Counted from the stretch's first letter, positions 8,504-17,102 are shown. The stretch: 64,000 nt of DNA from Actinomadura violacea (GCF_017573465.1 NZ_JAGEPF010000032.1:1-64000); one strand, 5' to 3'. The notes: generated by a model not told the origin, from the sequence alone. Translations and numbers: made by a program.

Positions 8504-9715
8504 TCAGCTAACTGAGGCCCATCGGGCGAACCCCGTGACGGCCTCCCGCTGCGCGCGGTCGAGGCGCACCAACGTGGCGGCGGTGGCTCGCACGGTGGGG
8601 TGAAACCGGGTGTGGGCCGGTGCGATTCGGCGTGCTTCGAGGAGGCTGTTCAGCGATGCGTCTCTGTCGCCGACGGCTAGCTGAGCGGCCGCGAGGTCGA
8701 TGTAGTGGTGGGATCGACGTTCGCCGGGAAGGTCCGTGGGCGGGATGAAGCCGCCCGCGGTACGGAGCGCGGTCTTCGCGTCGCCGATGTTGAGCAGCGC
8801 ATGGACTTCGTGGATGCGGATGTTGGACGGCCCGAACGTTGTCTCGTAGGCGAGTACATCCCTGCCGTTCGACGCAGCCGCGATCTCCTCGGCCTCCTCG
8901 GTCGCCCTGAGGACGTTCTCAAGCCGGCCCTGACGGGCGTCTGCGGCAAGGCGCTTCAGCACGATGGAGCCGAGCATGGCCCGGCTCTCGTCGTTGAACC
9001 GGCCGGCGGCGATCGAGCGGATCTGGACTTCGAGCTCGACCATCAGCTTGTTTGCCGCCGTCCAGAGGCCCTGGCGCATGAGGGCTCCGAGGAGGAGATA
9101 GCCGGCGACGACGTCCATGTAGGGGTCACCGGACCGCGAGGCCGCCCACCGGACCCGTTCGATCGCTGTCATGGACAAGTCGGGGTGGCCGAGCTTGTGG
9201 GCGAGGGAGTTGGCCGCTCGATAGCCGCGCGCCAGGTACCAGTACGCCTGCTCCTGCACTTCGCCGGCGGGCGCCGCCAGCGCGACGTGCGTGAGTTCGG
9301 TGATCAGCGAGGGCAGTAGCGGGGCGAGCTGTACGTACTTGCCATCCTGACGCAGCTGGGAGATCGTCTCCATCTCCGAGACCAGGACATCGAAGGGCCG
9401 CGGCGGGCGGCTGAGGTCCTCGGGGGAGTCGTAGGTCCACAGCACGCGGCGCAGGTCGGGGATGACCGCCTGTACGCCCTCGTCGGCTTCGGCCCCGTTG
9501 TAGTAGGGCTGACCATAGATGCGGTCCACTCCGACCTTGAGGGTCTGAGCGATCCTGGTAGCAATGGTCGAGGTGACCGACCTTTCTCCGTTCTCGATCT
9601 TCTTGAGGTAGCTCTCCGAGATGCTGATCGCTTCAGCGAGCCGAGGGCGGCTCATCTTGCGCATGTTGCGCAAAGCCTTGATGTTGTCGCCGATCGTGGT
9701 GCCCTGGTCAGCCAT
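8504..9715 (-). CDS. XRE-family regulator with C-terminal TPR-like domain
   Basis: The first 65 residues form a lambda-repressor-type helix-turn-helix (IGDNIKALRNMRKMSRPRLA, then SISESYLKKIENGER). The rest of the 403-residue protein is all-helical with repeated Ala/Leu-rich pairs typical of the TPR-like region found in many actinobacterial XRE regulators, where it senses a small molecule or peptide. I chose the ATG at 9,715, preceded by GAGGAG. It is the best candidate in the window for the repressor of the four-copy operator, but no sequence evidence links them. Confidence 0.85.
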   Translation of the reverse strand: MADQGTTIGDNIKALRNMRKMSRPRLAEAISISESYLKKIENGERSVTSTIATRIAQTLKVGVDRIYGQPYYNGAEADEGVQAVIPDLRRVLWTYDSPEDLSRPPRPFDVLVSEMETISQLRQDGKYVQLAPLLPSLITELTHVALAAPAGEVQEQAYWYLARGYRAANSLAHKLGHPDLSMTAIERVRWAASRSGDPYMDVVAGYLLLGALMRQGLWTAANKLMVELEVQIRSIAAGRFNDESRAMLGSIVLKRLAADARQGRLENVLRATEEAEEIAAASNGRDVLAYETTFGPSNIRIHEVHALLNIGDAKTALRTAGGFIPPTDLPGERRSHHYIDLAAAQLAVGDRDASLNSLLEARRIAPAHTRFHPTVRATAATLVRLDRAQREAVTGFARWASVS

Positions 9716-9795
9716 GGGGACGCTCCTCATCTCGCTGGTGAGGCCAGGGTAAGGCGATTCCCACTGCCACGGGCGAATTAACGCTGTACTACAGC

Positions 9796-10113
9796 TCACG
9801 CCGCAGGCGTGCGCCTCGGCTGGACGCTGCGCGGCTTGGCCGCCAGGAGACCGGCGCTGTAGAGCGCCTCGGCGATGACTTGCCCGCGGTCACGGTTGTC
9901 CAGGCCGGGCGCCCAGGTGAGCCCGTCGAGTGCTTGTGCCGCCACGAGAGCTGCACGGTTGAAGGCCGGCACGTCTGCGCGAGCTGGCCGGATGCGGGGC
10001 CGGAGAGGTTCGCCGACATGCCGGAGGTTCTCGTCTGCCCCCTCGATTGGCAGTCCGCACTTCGAGCACTCGTCGGGTGGATCCGTCAGGCGGCGGGCGG
10101 GGTGATCGAACAT
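9796..10113 (-). CDS. Small hypothetical protein with an N-terminal CxxC
   Basis: The 105-residue product has a CSKC pair near residue 17 and then a helical region (AALVAAQALDGL). I recognise no family. I chose the ATG at 10,113, six bases after GGAGAG. An alternative ATG at 10,125 overlaps the palindrome at 10,125-10,142, which is more likely operator sequence. It lies upstream of the XRE gene, in the same direction. Confidence 0.62.
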   Translation of the reverse strand: MFDHPARRLTDPPDECSKCGLPIEGADENLRHVGEPLRPRIRPARADVPAFNRAALVAAQALDGLTWAPGLDNRDRGQVIAEALYSAGLLAAKPRSVQPRRTPAA

Positions 10114-10124
10114 GACGCTCTCCA

Positions 10125-10142
10125 TAGTTGCTTCCGCAACTA
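10125..10142 (-). promoter_or_regulatory. Palindromic operator candidate upstream of the small CxxC gene
   Basis: The 18-bp site TAGTTGC-TTCC-GCAACTA has 7-bp perfect arms. It lies immediately before the start of the 9,796-10,113 gene, where a repressor would block transcription or translation start. An XRE-type binder encoded next door is plausible but inferred. Confidence 0.5.
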
Positions 10143-10692
10143 CAGACTACAAGGCGGCATGCTGAAAGATCCATCGAGAAACGGCGGCTTTCGCTATGCC
10201 GACAGGATCCGCGATATCCGGGGGTACGGCATGCCAGCGGATCCTGTCGGCGCAATGCCGAAGCATCGAAAGTAAGTTTGATTCGTCCCCCAGGAGTCTC
10301 CTCTCCACGATATTCGACTGGAAGTCCTCGGAGCCGGAACTCGGCGGGGTGGCAGCAGAGGAGCCCGAATTACGTCCGTTATCACTCAGCCCGCCTTGCG
10401 GCTTGGGACTCGCACGAATGCAGAACCTACACGAACTCGCTCCCCGCTCTCTCCCGGCTCGCTCCCCGCTCTCTCCCGGTCCGCTCCCAGGTTGCTCAGC
10501 GATGGCAACGTGTCGAGAACAGTGCAGGTAAGAAAGGGATCGATCGCCGCGTGTGTGGCCGGATGCGGCCACGACAAGCCTTGCAACAGACCCGAACAGG
10601 ACTCCCGACAGGGGATTGGGTACCTAGTCGCTCCCCGTTCGGGGCGGCAGCGCTAACGTGTTTCCCCTCCGTTTCGTAGAAGGGTGTGATGT
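10143..10692. repeat. 550-bp non-coding region with a 15-bp inverted repeat and a tandem repeat
   Basis: I find no convincing gene here. It holds a 15-bp perfect inverted repeat (10,198-10,212 with 10,237-10,251, 24-nt spacer) and two adjacent 22-bp near-identical direct repeats (10,439-10,460 and 10,461-10,482, core GCTCCCCGCTCTCTCCCGG), followed by a partial third. It separates divergent transcription units and must contain the promoter of the SARP-like gene. The repeats could be regulatory sites or part of a transfer or replication locus. Confidence 0.55.
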
Positions 10693-12306
10693 ATGAGGCA
10701 CGCAGGGGGAGTCCTAGAGGTCAGCCTGCTAAAGGGCGTCCGTGTGACGCGCGCTGGCACGCCTATCCCGCTCTCGTCACGACAGCGTGACCTCGTCTTC
10801 GCGCTCCTGGCGGGTGGAGGTGGTCTGGTTCCCTACCGCCAACTCCTGGCGACGGTGTGGGACGCCGGAATGGAAAAGAAGCACACGCTGCACACGGCCA
10901 TCTCAAAGCTCAGGGAGAAGGTCGGCGCCCAGCGGATCACTCGTAGCGACCATCCGGAGGGCTACCAGTTCGTCATCCAGCAGGGGGAGCCGGTCGACCT
11001 GTGGGTGTGGGCGCGGCTGCTCCACGAATGCGCTGCCCGGTATACCAGCGATCCGCACACGGTCGCTGATCTGGGGAACCGCGCGCTGGAGATGTGCGAC
11101 CTGGACTCCCTGGAAGACCTCACCGACTCGCCGGCCATGGTCGCCGTACGGCAGGACATCGTGAACGACTACCTTCGCACGGTCGCGCAGGTAGCGGAGA
11201 TCAAGCTGAACCTGGGGCAGAACGCAGCCGTCATCGCCATGCTGCCCCGGCTGGTCCAGCGGTACGACGACCGCGAGCATCTGCGCGGGCTGCTCATGAC
11301 TGCGCTCTATCGAGACCAGCAACCCAGCCAGGCGCTGGCTCTGTACGACGACCTCGCGGCACTCCGCGCCGAGAGTGGTCGTGCCCCTACGCCCGGTCTG
11401 CAGGAGCTTCGCTCGTTGATCCTGGCGAACGACCTACGACTCCTCGACTTCACCCCCACGCCACTTCCTGTCGCGGACCAGGCCGTGGACCGGTCCGGGG
11501 GGACCGAGCAGGTGTCGACCAATCGAATGACCGGCGCCCTCATCATTCAGGACCCGCACAGCCCGGACGCGTACAGTCGTTTCGTTGACCGAGCTGGCCT
11601 GTTGGTCACGATGGCGGTGATGCCTGACATCGTCCGCATGGAGCAGCAGTCGCACGAATTCGTCGAGCATGTCGTGCGGACAGCGTCCCAACGTGGCATC
11701 GGCCGGTTCCTTGAACTCTCGCCGCCGCTCCCGCTGTTGGTTCACAAAGCCGCCAAGCTCACGCGGCCAACCGCAGCGCGGACTGTTTACGCCCACCATG
11801 ACGCCGCGTTCGTCCGGCACCTCCAAGTAGCCCTGGAAGAAGTCGATGCCGCGGAGGCCGTCGCTGGCACAATCCGCGACCCCGGCGCTCTCCTGGAGGA
11901 GCCGCTCGTCCACGACCTGATTGGCCTGCAGAAACCGATGGATGAGCGCGAGCCCGTGGCGATCATCGACCGGACCGACATCAACGTGAGCCCCGGCCCC
12001 GGCGTCCGCGACCACTACAGGCTCTTGTTCGACGGGGCCGCGCCAGGGTCACTACTGGCATTGGTGTGCGTCAGCGATGAGATGCCGCCCTTGGCCCGCC
12101 TGCAGCTCGATGCCATCTACGATCACGCCCCCACCTCCGAGCAACTGGCCTGGCGCACGCCGGACGAGGTCCTGGCCCTGGTCCCAGACGGGTTGAGGGT
12201 CCTCGCCCCCGGAGTCGTCGACGTGTATCGCTTCTGCGCCAGCCCGACGCTCGGCGAGGACGCGAGCGCATGGCGCCATTTCGCTTTGATCGCCGTCAAG
12301 GAGTGA
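10693..12306 (+). CDS. SARP-type regulator fused to a degenerate DUF574 methyltransferase domain
   Basis: Residues 1-95 look like an OmpR-type winged helix (LSSRQRDLVFALLAGGGG, then LHTAISKLREKVG). About 96-255 match the bacterial transcriptional activation (BTAD) helical repeat of SARP activators, ending in ALALYDDLAALRAESGRAP. From about 275 to 537 the protein aligns with DUF574 methyltransferases, but the SAM loop is lost: the usual LDIGxGLP is LELSPPLPLL, and the acidic VDNDP is AHHDAA. The C-terminal domain is therefore probably a non-catalytic sensor; this is inference. The start has AGAAGG upstream. It is followed by a P450 gene on the same strand. Confidence 0.82.
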   Translation: MRHAGGVLEVSLLKGVRVTRAGTPIPLSSRQRDLVFALLAGGGGLVPYRQLLATVWDAGMEKKHTLHTAISKLREKVGAQRITRSDHPEGYQFVIQQGEPVDLWVWARLLHECAARYTSDPHTVADLGNRALEMCDLDSLEDLTDSPAMVAVRQDIVNDYLRTVAQVAEIKLNLGQNAAVIAMLPRLVQRYDDREHLRGLLMTALYRDQQPSQALALYDDLAALRAESGRAPTPGLQELRSLILANDLRLLDFTPTPLPVADQAVDRSGGTEQVSTNRMTGALIIQDPHSPDAYSRFVDRAGLLVTMAVMPDIVRMEQQSHEFVEHVVRTASQRGIGRFLELSPPLPLLVHKAAKLTRPTAARTVYAHHDAAFVRHLQVALEEVDAAEAVAGTIRDPGALLEEPLVHDLIGLQKPMDEREPVAIIDRTDINVSPGPGVRDHYRLLFDGAAPGSLLALVCVSDEMPPLARLQLDAIYDHAPTSEQLAWRTPDEVLALVPDGLRVLAPGVVDVYRFCASPTLGEDASAWRHFALIAVKE

Positions 12307-12337
12307 CCGCCGGCCCGGCGGCCCCGCGGCCGCCGGG

Positions 12338-12366
12338 TTGACAGGCCAGCGCCGACACTCGATTCT
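12338..12366 (+). promoter_or_regulatory. Probable promoter of the P450 gene
   Basis: TTGACA at 12,338-12,343 is followed by a 17-bp spacer and GATTCT at 12,361-12,366. A GC-rich inverted repeat (CCGGCGGCC/GGCCGCCGG) that may terminate the upstream SARP-type gene lies just before it. Confidence 0.5.
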
Positions 12367-12407
12367 TTGTACCGCAGCAGAGGGCCCGCCCAACCGAGAG
12401 GACCGGC

Positions 12408-13616
12408 GTGGCCGTGAAACCAGCCCGCGTGGGCTGCCCCTTCCCCTTCGCCCCCGCAGACCCGCTCGCTCCAACACTGCCCCCGGACGGGCACGAGGTG
12501 CGGCCCGTCATGAAGGTCGACCTCCCCGACGGCCAGGCCGACTCGTGGGCGTGGTGGGTCAGTGACCACGCTGCGGCCACCCAGGTGTACCGCGACGACA
12601 CCACCTTCGCCCGTGGCACCGCCGACGATGTACGCCCGTTCCTGCGGCTCGCGCCTCTCATCCTCACGCAAGACGGCGACCACCACAGGGCCCTTCGCAG
12701 CCTAGTCAACCGGGAGTTCACCAAGCCGCGGGTGGACCTGTTCAGGCCGTCAGTCGAGGCACTCGTCAGCCGGCACCTCGACGCGATGTTGGCCTTAGGG
12801 GAGCCGGCCGATCTCATCGAGCACCTGGCGTGGCCAGTCTCGCTCGACGCCATCACCGAGATCGTCGGTGCCCCCGAGGAAGGGCGCGAGCAGTTCCACG
12901 TCTGGGGCGACATGCTCCTGTCCACCGGACCAAACCGGGCGGAAGAGAACCAGACGGCCATGGCGGAGATGACGGGGTACGCGGCGCGGCTCATGACCGA
13001 ACGCCACAACAACCCGACCGACGACATCTTGTCGGCCGCAGTAGCCAACGCCGAACGTCTCGAAATCCAGCCGATGGAGGCGGCGCTACTCGTCGCCAGC
13101 CTCGTCGTGGCGGGCTGGGAGACCACCGCGGCCGCCATCGCCGCCACCGTCTACGCCCTGCTTACCATCCAAGGAGATGACGGCAACTCGCTGTACAGCC
13201 GGATATGCGCCCGCCCGGACCTCATCCCCGGCACCGTCGAGGAGATGCTCCGCCTGATCCCGAACTCGTGGTTCGACGCCGGGCAACCACGCCGCGCCGT
13301 ACGCGACACCGAGCTCGCCGGCGTTCCCATCAAGGCTGGTGACCTTCTTGTCGTCGCCCACGACCACGCCAACCGCGACCCCGCGGTGTTCCCCGACCCC
13401 GACCGGATCGACCCGACCCGCCGCTCGAATCCCCACCTGGCATTCGGGACAGGGGCTCACTTCTGCCTCGGCGCTCACCTCGCACGCCTGGAGCTGACGG
13501 TCGCCCTGGAGGAGTTGACCCGACGCACCCCGGCGTTGCGCGTCGTCGGCGAGGTGGCCTGGAACCATGCAACGCCGATCCGCCGGCCCGAGCGGCTGCC
13601 GGTCGCCTGGACCTGA
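12408..13616 (+). CDS. Cytochrome P450 monooxygenase
   Basis: The 402-residue protein has the length of a soluble bacterial P450. Landmarks in order: the C-helix HHRALR at about 92-97, the I-helix AGWETT at about 235-240 with the oxygen-activating Thr, the EEMLR K-helix motif (ExxR) at about 278-282, and the heme loop FGTGAHFCLG with the ligand Cys at about 353. The GTG start is preceded by GAGAGG. No ferredoxin gene is adjacent, so a host redox partner would be needed. The SARP-like gene upstream suggests controlled secondary-metabolite tailoring; the substrate is unknown. Confidence 0.92.
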   Translation: MAVKPARVGCPFPFAPADPLAPTLPPDGHEVRPVMKVDLPDGQADSWAWWVSDHAAATQVYRDDTTFARGTADDVRPFLRLAPLILTQDGDHHRALRSLVNREFTKPRVDLFRPSVEALVSRHLDAMLALGEPADLIEHLAWPVSLDAITEIVGAPEEGREQFHVWGDMLLSTGPNRAEENQTAMAEMTGYAARLMTERHNNPTDDILSAAVANAERLEIQPMEAALLVASLVVAGWETTAAAIAATVYALLTIQGDDGNSLYSRICARPDLIPGTVEEMLRLIPNSWFDAGQPRRAVRDTELAGVPIKAGDLLVVAHDHANRDPAVFPDPDRIDPTRRSNPHLAFGTGAHFCLGAHLARLELTVALEELTRRTPALRVVGEVAWNHATPIRRPERLPVAWT

Positions 13617-13662
13617 GCCCGCGCCGGCGACGCCGCACGCTGTACGATGGGGCCTGCTCTTC

Positions 13663-13698
13663 GGAGTTGTCAGAGCCGGTGAGGACTGTCACCCCTCC
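13663..13698 (-). promoter_or_regulatory. Orphan copy of the duplicated leader element
   Basis: On the minus strand, GGGGTGACAGTCC, CACCGG and TGACAACTCC appear in the same order as in the two 114-bp leaders at 14,603 and 17,936, but shortened. No minus-strand gene follows; the P450 gene lies there on the opposite strand. It looks like a remnant left by loss of a third gene cassette. Confidence 0.45.
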
Positions 13699-13748
13699 AC
13701 GTATGTGGAGGGACCCCCTCGCCGGCTCCTCCGCTTTCTGCAGGCGTG

Positions 13749-13780
13749 CGAAAGCCCCCGGGCTGACGCCGGGGGCTTCG
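13749..13780. terminator. Bidirectional terminator between P450 and the minus-strand genes
   Basis: A GC-rich stem (CGAAAGCCCCCGG with its mirror at 13,768-13,780) and a short loop lie between two convergent genes. A further small hairpin (CCTCCAC, 4-nt loop, GTGGAGG) is at about 13,693-13,710. Confidence 0.7.
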
Positions 13781-13786
13781 CTCTGT

Positions 13787-14101
13787 TCACTCCTCGCGGG
13801 CCTTGCCGAGGGCGACGCGTGCGCCCTCGAACCGGTGGACGGCCAACGCGAACTCCTCCGCCGCTTGCTCAGCAAGAGGATCGTTCACGCGGTCCAGCGC
13901 CAACTGGATCGGCGCGTTGTCCGGCAGTCCTGTCCTCAGCCGCAGCCGGCGAGCGGCGCTGGTGAGGCCGGTCCAGGTGCACCACACGTCCACCTTCGCT
14001 GCCGCGAACTCCTCGCTGCACTCCGGGATGTCCTGCCCGAACAGGGTTCGCTCGGGGTCGAACGTCCGCTCGTCCATGTCGAGGTCGAGGTCGAGTGTCA
14101 T
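13787..14101 (-). CDS. Small acidic hypothetical protein (104 aa)
   Basis: The N terminus is very acidic (MTLDLDLDMDERTFDPE), followed by helices ending in an Arg/Ala-rich tail. I recognise no family. I chose the ATG at 14,101 because the frame upstream is Arg/Pro-rich shadow. It follows the gene at 14,194 on the same strand, with a hairpin between them. Confidence 0.65.
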   Translation of the reverse strand: MTLDLDLDMDERTFDPERTLFGQDIPECSEEFAAAKVDVWCTWTGLTSAARRLRLRTGLPDNAPIQLALDRVNDPLAEQAAEEFALAVHRFEGARVALGKAREE

Positions 14102-14157
14102 CAGGGGGTTCCCCTTCTTCTGGTCGGCCCAGAGGCGGGGGACGTGGGAGACCGGGG

Positions 14158-14186
14158 GTGCCCCCCGGCTGGTTGCCGGGGGGCAC
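14158..14186 (-). terminator. Terminator of duplicated cassette A
   Basis: An 11-bp perfect stem (GTGCCCCCCGG with CCGGGGGGCAC) and a short loop lie 8 bp after the stop of the gene at 14,194. The central 23 bp differ by one base from the terminator after the paralogous gene at 17,504. Confidence 0.7.
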
Positions 14187-14193
14187 CTGAGCA

Positions 14194-14592
14194 CTACTCG
14201 TCGCCGATGCCCAGGTCGAGTGCGACCTTCCCGGCAGTGAACTGCGCTCGCTGGATCAGGTGCTCCAGCGCGTCCAGCCGCCAACCGATCGGATCCCCGA
14301 CAAGCGGGAAGAGTCCGGCCAGGTCGAAGGCCAGGAGCCAATCAGTGATCGCCTGCTGGAGGAGATCCCTGTGCAGCTCTATGAGCGGCTGGTCGCGGAC
14401 CAGCTCCAGGCGCGCGCGGTTGAGTGCCACGAGAGCGGCTATCGCCTCGCCGGGCTCCCAGTCCTCGTTGTAGTGCGCGAGGTGGATCCGGACTGGCAGG
14501 CAGGACAGGACGTACCGGATGACGCCGTACACGACGACCATCTCATCGGTCAGCTCGTCCCACCGCTTGGCTTCGGCGTGCTCGTCTGCCAC
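14194..14592 (-). CDS. Hypothetical helical protein, paralogue A of a duplicated cassette
   Basis: The product is 132 residues, helical and acidic, with no recognised family. It resembles the gene at 17,504 in size, gene neighbourhood and pattern (an N-terminal MVVVYGVIRYVLSCLP-like hydrophobic helix, then RARLELVRDQP against RARDELIDVQP). I chose the GTG at 14,592 behind GAGAGAAGG. The leader upstream (14,603-14,716) and the terminator downstream are almost identical to those of the paralogue, although the coding regions have diverged. Confidence 0.68.
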   Translation of the reverse strand: MADEHAEAKRWDELTDEMVVVYGVIRYVLSCLPVRIHLAHYNEDWEPGEAIAALVALNRARLELVRDQPLIELHRDLLQQAITDWLLAFDLAGLFPLVGDPIGWRLDALEHLIQRAQFTAGKVALDLGIGDE

Positions 14593-14602
14593 GTCGTACC
14601 TT

Positions 14603-14716
14603 CTCTCTGGAGTTGTCAAGGGCCACCGGCAGATTCCGGGGCCCGCCGGTCCGGTGGGCTGTCACCCCCGCCGTTCCGACACCACAAACACTACCGGAAA
14701 GCATGACGTAACGCAA
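14603..14716 (-). promoter_or_regulatory. Duplicated promoter/leader, copy A
   Basis: This 114-bp stretch is repeated at 17,936-18,049 with one mismatch in my alignment. On the minus strand it has TTGCGT, a 17-bp spacer and TAGTGT, then a leader with a CCACCGG/CCGGTGG hairpin and two TGACA repeats, ending at the ribosome site. The conservation of leader sequence beyond the promoter suggests RNA-level control. Confidence 0.7.
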
Positions 14717-14768
14717 CACTTTGAGGTATGGTGTTCTCACCAGCAAGAACACCGACAGGAGAGACCCG

Positions 14769-15260
14769 ATGGACACATGGGCCGCAACCGTGAGGCTCAA
14801 CATCACCGGGCCGGCCTCGCAGACCGATCCTCAGCCGCCCCTGCCCGAGGGCATGACCCTTGAACAGCACGATCCGCAGCATGACCGCGCCAAAGTCAAC
14901 GTCACGGTCCAAGCCCCTGACCTGGCCTCCGCCGTCAACGCCGCAGTAGAGGCGGTCACCGACGCGGTCTCGGCCTGGCCCGGCACGGCCACGGTCATCG
15001 GAGCCGAGGTGCTCCGCGCGGACGAGGCAGCGCGCCTCGCGGCACACCCGGAGCCGCTGGAGCTGGTAGACGACACCGGCGCCGCCAAGCTACTGGGCGT
15101 CACGCGGCAACGCGTCGTGGCACTCGCTGCGACCCCGAGCCTCAACTTCCCCCGGCCCGTCGCGCCGCTGACCCGCGGGCACGTTTACACCGTGTCCTCC
15201 ATTAAGGCATTCGACAGCCGATGGACCCGCACGACGGGACGGCCGCCGAAGAACCGATGA
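14769..15260 (+). CDS. Hypothetical DNA-binding-like protein
   Basis: The 163-residue protein has a beta-rich N-terminal half (VRLNITGPA, then KVNVTVQAPD) and a C-terminal MerR/excisionase-like helix-turn-helix (DTGAAKLLGVTRQRVVALAA, then a strand and basic tail). I chose the ATG at 14,769 behind AGGAGAG. It is divergent from the 14,194 gene and shares its intergenic promoter region. It converges on the Ro60 gene with a strong terminator between. A regulatory role is inference. Confidence 0.68.
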   Translation: MDTWAATVRLNITGPASQTDPQPPLPEGMTLEQHDPQHDRAKVNVTVQAPDLASAVNAAVEAVTDAVSAWPGTATVIGAEVLRADEAARLAAHPEPLELVDDTGAAKLLGVTRQRVVALAATPSLNFPRPVAPLTRGHVYTVSSIKAFDSRWTRTTGRPPKNR

Positions 15261-15276
15261 CGAGGCAGGACAAAAC

Positions 15277-15330
15277 GCGACGGCCCGTCTCCGCGGCAAT
15301 GGGGGGTTAGGCGCGGAGACGGGCCGTCGC
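15277..15330. terminator. 19-bp perfect hairpin between convergent genes
   Basis: The arms 15,277-15,295 and 15,312-15,330 are perfectly complementary around a 16-nt G-rich loop. It lies between the stop codons of the plus-strand gene ending at 15,260 and the Ro60 gene ending at 15,372, so it can terminate both. Confidence 0.8.
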
Positions 15331-15371
15331 TATCCGGGCCACGGATGAGCACGCCCGGAGGTCACGGGAGA

Positions 15372-17039
15372 TCAGGGCCGCATGAACTCAGTCGCCAGAG
15401 CAGGCAGGGACACGTCCAAGCCGGCGACGTTCAGCACGCCGGGGTCGCGGGGGTCTCCGATAGAGACACCAGTCGCGTTCAGGGTCGCGACGACGAGCCG
15501 CGCAGCGGGGGAGATCCGGCGCCGGTACTCCGCGAGGGCCTGCGAGGCGTGCAGCTTGCCGGCCCACGATTCGTTGTCGGTGAGGACCAGGACGCCGTCG
15601 GCTTCGACGCGCTCGGATGTCGCCCATGTGAACGGGACGGACAGGTCGGTGCCGCCGCCGTGCGGCCGCCACCCCTGGATCTCGGCCAGGCTGGTACGCG
15701 CCGACACCTTCGACGGCTGCATCCGGGTCGTGACCTCGATGACGTGAGCATGGCCGCGCTCGATGCGCATCATGATCGCCGCCATGGTGCACGCCACCTG
15801 ATAGGACGTGCCGATCGGGGTACCACCGGCGAGGACCTGGTCCCAGCTCATCGAGGAGCTGCCATCTACGGCGATCAGTAGCCGCCGACCGGACGGCTCG
15901 GTGTGCCCGTACGACAGCTCCCACGCCTCTTCCAGCGCATCGCAGACCGCTGGGACAGGCCGCCAGTACTGCGGCTGCTTGCCCGGCCTGGCAGAGGTCC
16001 TGCCCGCCTTGTAGGCGGCGAGGGTGAGGTAGATGCCCATCGGGTGGATGCGGGCTGCGGCGAGCTCCCCGGAGTCGGTGATCCGCGCGATGACGCGGCG
16101 AACGGCGTCATTCAGGGGCGCCAGGGTGCCGAGCCGCGTCATGCGACCGAGGTTGCGCAGGAGCGCGGTGACACCGACCGTGTCGATCAGCGCGTCCCAT
16201 ACCTCCGGCTCGGTCAGCCACCGGTCTGGCAGGAACTCCCACGGCACGTCCCTGGTGCCGATCATGTTCCGGGTCTCGCGCACTGACGTGGCTGCCTGCG
16301 CGACGAGGAAGTCATCGACCCGGCGGATCATTGTGCGGGCGTCAGCGTCCGCGACGTTGCCGGCGATCCAGCCGAAGAGCGCGGCGCGCTGCGGGCTGTC
16401 GGCGACGGGGTGCGCGAGGCGCATCACGTCACGTAGGTGGAACTCCTCGCCCTGCGGGGTGCGGCGCTGCATCGCCTTGCACGCCCGGTAGGCCAGAGCC
16501 TCGACGTCTTCGTGGACGAACGGGTGCGCGAGCGCGGTCCGTAGCGACCGGAACGTACGCGGCCGTAGCTTCCCGGCACGGCCGGACGACAAGCCGCACA
16601 GTTGCTTGTAGTACCCGAACCACGTCGCGAGATGGTCGGTGGTGCGGGCAACACGGGGGAGCGCCGCCTTGGCGGCCTGCCGGGTCGCAGGGTCGCCCCA
16701 GGCGAACGCCGCGGCCACGATGAACAGGGCACCGCGGTTGGAAGGAGCGCGCGGCGGCCGTACGGTCGAAACCGCCTCGGCGACCGCGACGGCGCGCGGC
16801 CCGTCGAGGGTGATCGCGTCCTGCACGACGCCCGCGTTCTCGACCGTCAACGCCGTGGCGTCCACGTAGTAGGTGCCGCCAGCGGTGCCGAGGATGACGA
16901 AGTCCTCCAGGCGCCGCCACACATCGAGCTTGAAGCTGTAGCCGCCGGCGGCGTTCTGGACCTGGTCGGCTTCGCGGCCGGGCAACGGTCGGCTCTGCGG
17001 GGTACCGAGGGTGGATAGGGACGCGAGCGGGTCACGCAT
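15372..17039 (-). CDS. rsr: Ro60/Rsr orthologue: TROVE-domain RNA-binding protein
   Basis: The 555-residue product has the two-part layout of Ro60. A TROVE helical-repeat ring (about residues 35-365) includes the signature-like stretches LATWFGYYKQLCGL, EEFHLRDVMRLAHP and LLRNLGRMTRLG. A von Willebrand A domain follows (about 385-555) with a complete MIDAS start AVDGSSSMS at 391-399. Bacterial Ro60 binds Y RNAs and, in studied species, works with exoribonucleases such as PNPase in RNA turnover and stress survival. I chose the ATG at 17,039 behind CTGGAG; the frame stays open to 17,288 but would then read through the Y RNA. Two Y RNA genes lie directly upstream on the same strand. Confidence 0.92.
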   Translation of the reverse strand: MRDPLASLSTLGTPQSRPLPGREADQVQNAAGGYSFKLDVWRRLEDFVILGTAGGTYYVDATALTVENAGVVQDAITLDGPRAVAVAEAVSTVRPPRAPSNRGALFIVAAAFAWGDPATRQAAKAALPRVARTTDHLATWFGYYKQLCGLSSGRAGKLRPRTFRSLRTALAHPFVHEDVEALAYRACKAMQRRTPQGEEFHLRDVMRLAHPVADSPQRAALFGWIAGNVADADARTMIRRVDDFLVAQAATSVRETRNMIGTRDVPWEFLPDRWLTEPEVWDALIDTVGVTALLRNLGRMTRLGTLAPLNDAVRRVIARITDSGELAAARIHPMGIYLTLAAYKAGRTSARPGKQPQYWRPVPAVCDALEEAWELSYGHTEPSGRRLLIAVDGSSSMSWDQVLAGGTPIGTSYQVACTMAAIMMRIERGHAHVIEVTTRMQPSKVSARTSLAEIQGWRPHGGGTDLSVPFTWATSERVEADGVLVLTDNESWAGKLHASQALAEYRRRISPAARLVVATLNATGVSIGDPRDPGVLNVAGLDVSLPALATEFMRP

Positions 17040-17102
17040 GAGCTGGCTCCAGGCCGGTGCAGGCGGGGGAGAAGGCCGGGGAGCGGATGTGTGGATGTCC
17101 GC

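Noticed and set aside
10147..10679. Several open frames of 60-180 codons in the repeat-rich gap.
   Set aside because: Composition is biased to Arg, Ser and Pro, they overlap the inverted and direct repeats, and none has a convincing ribosome site.
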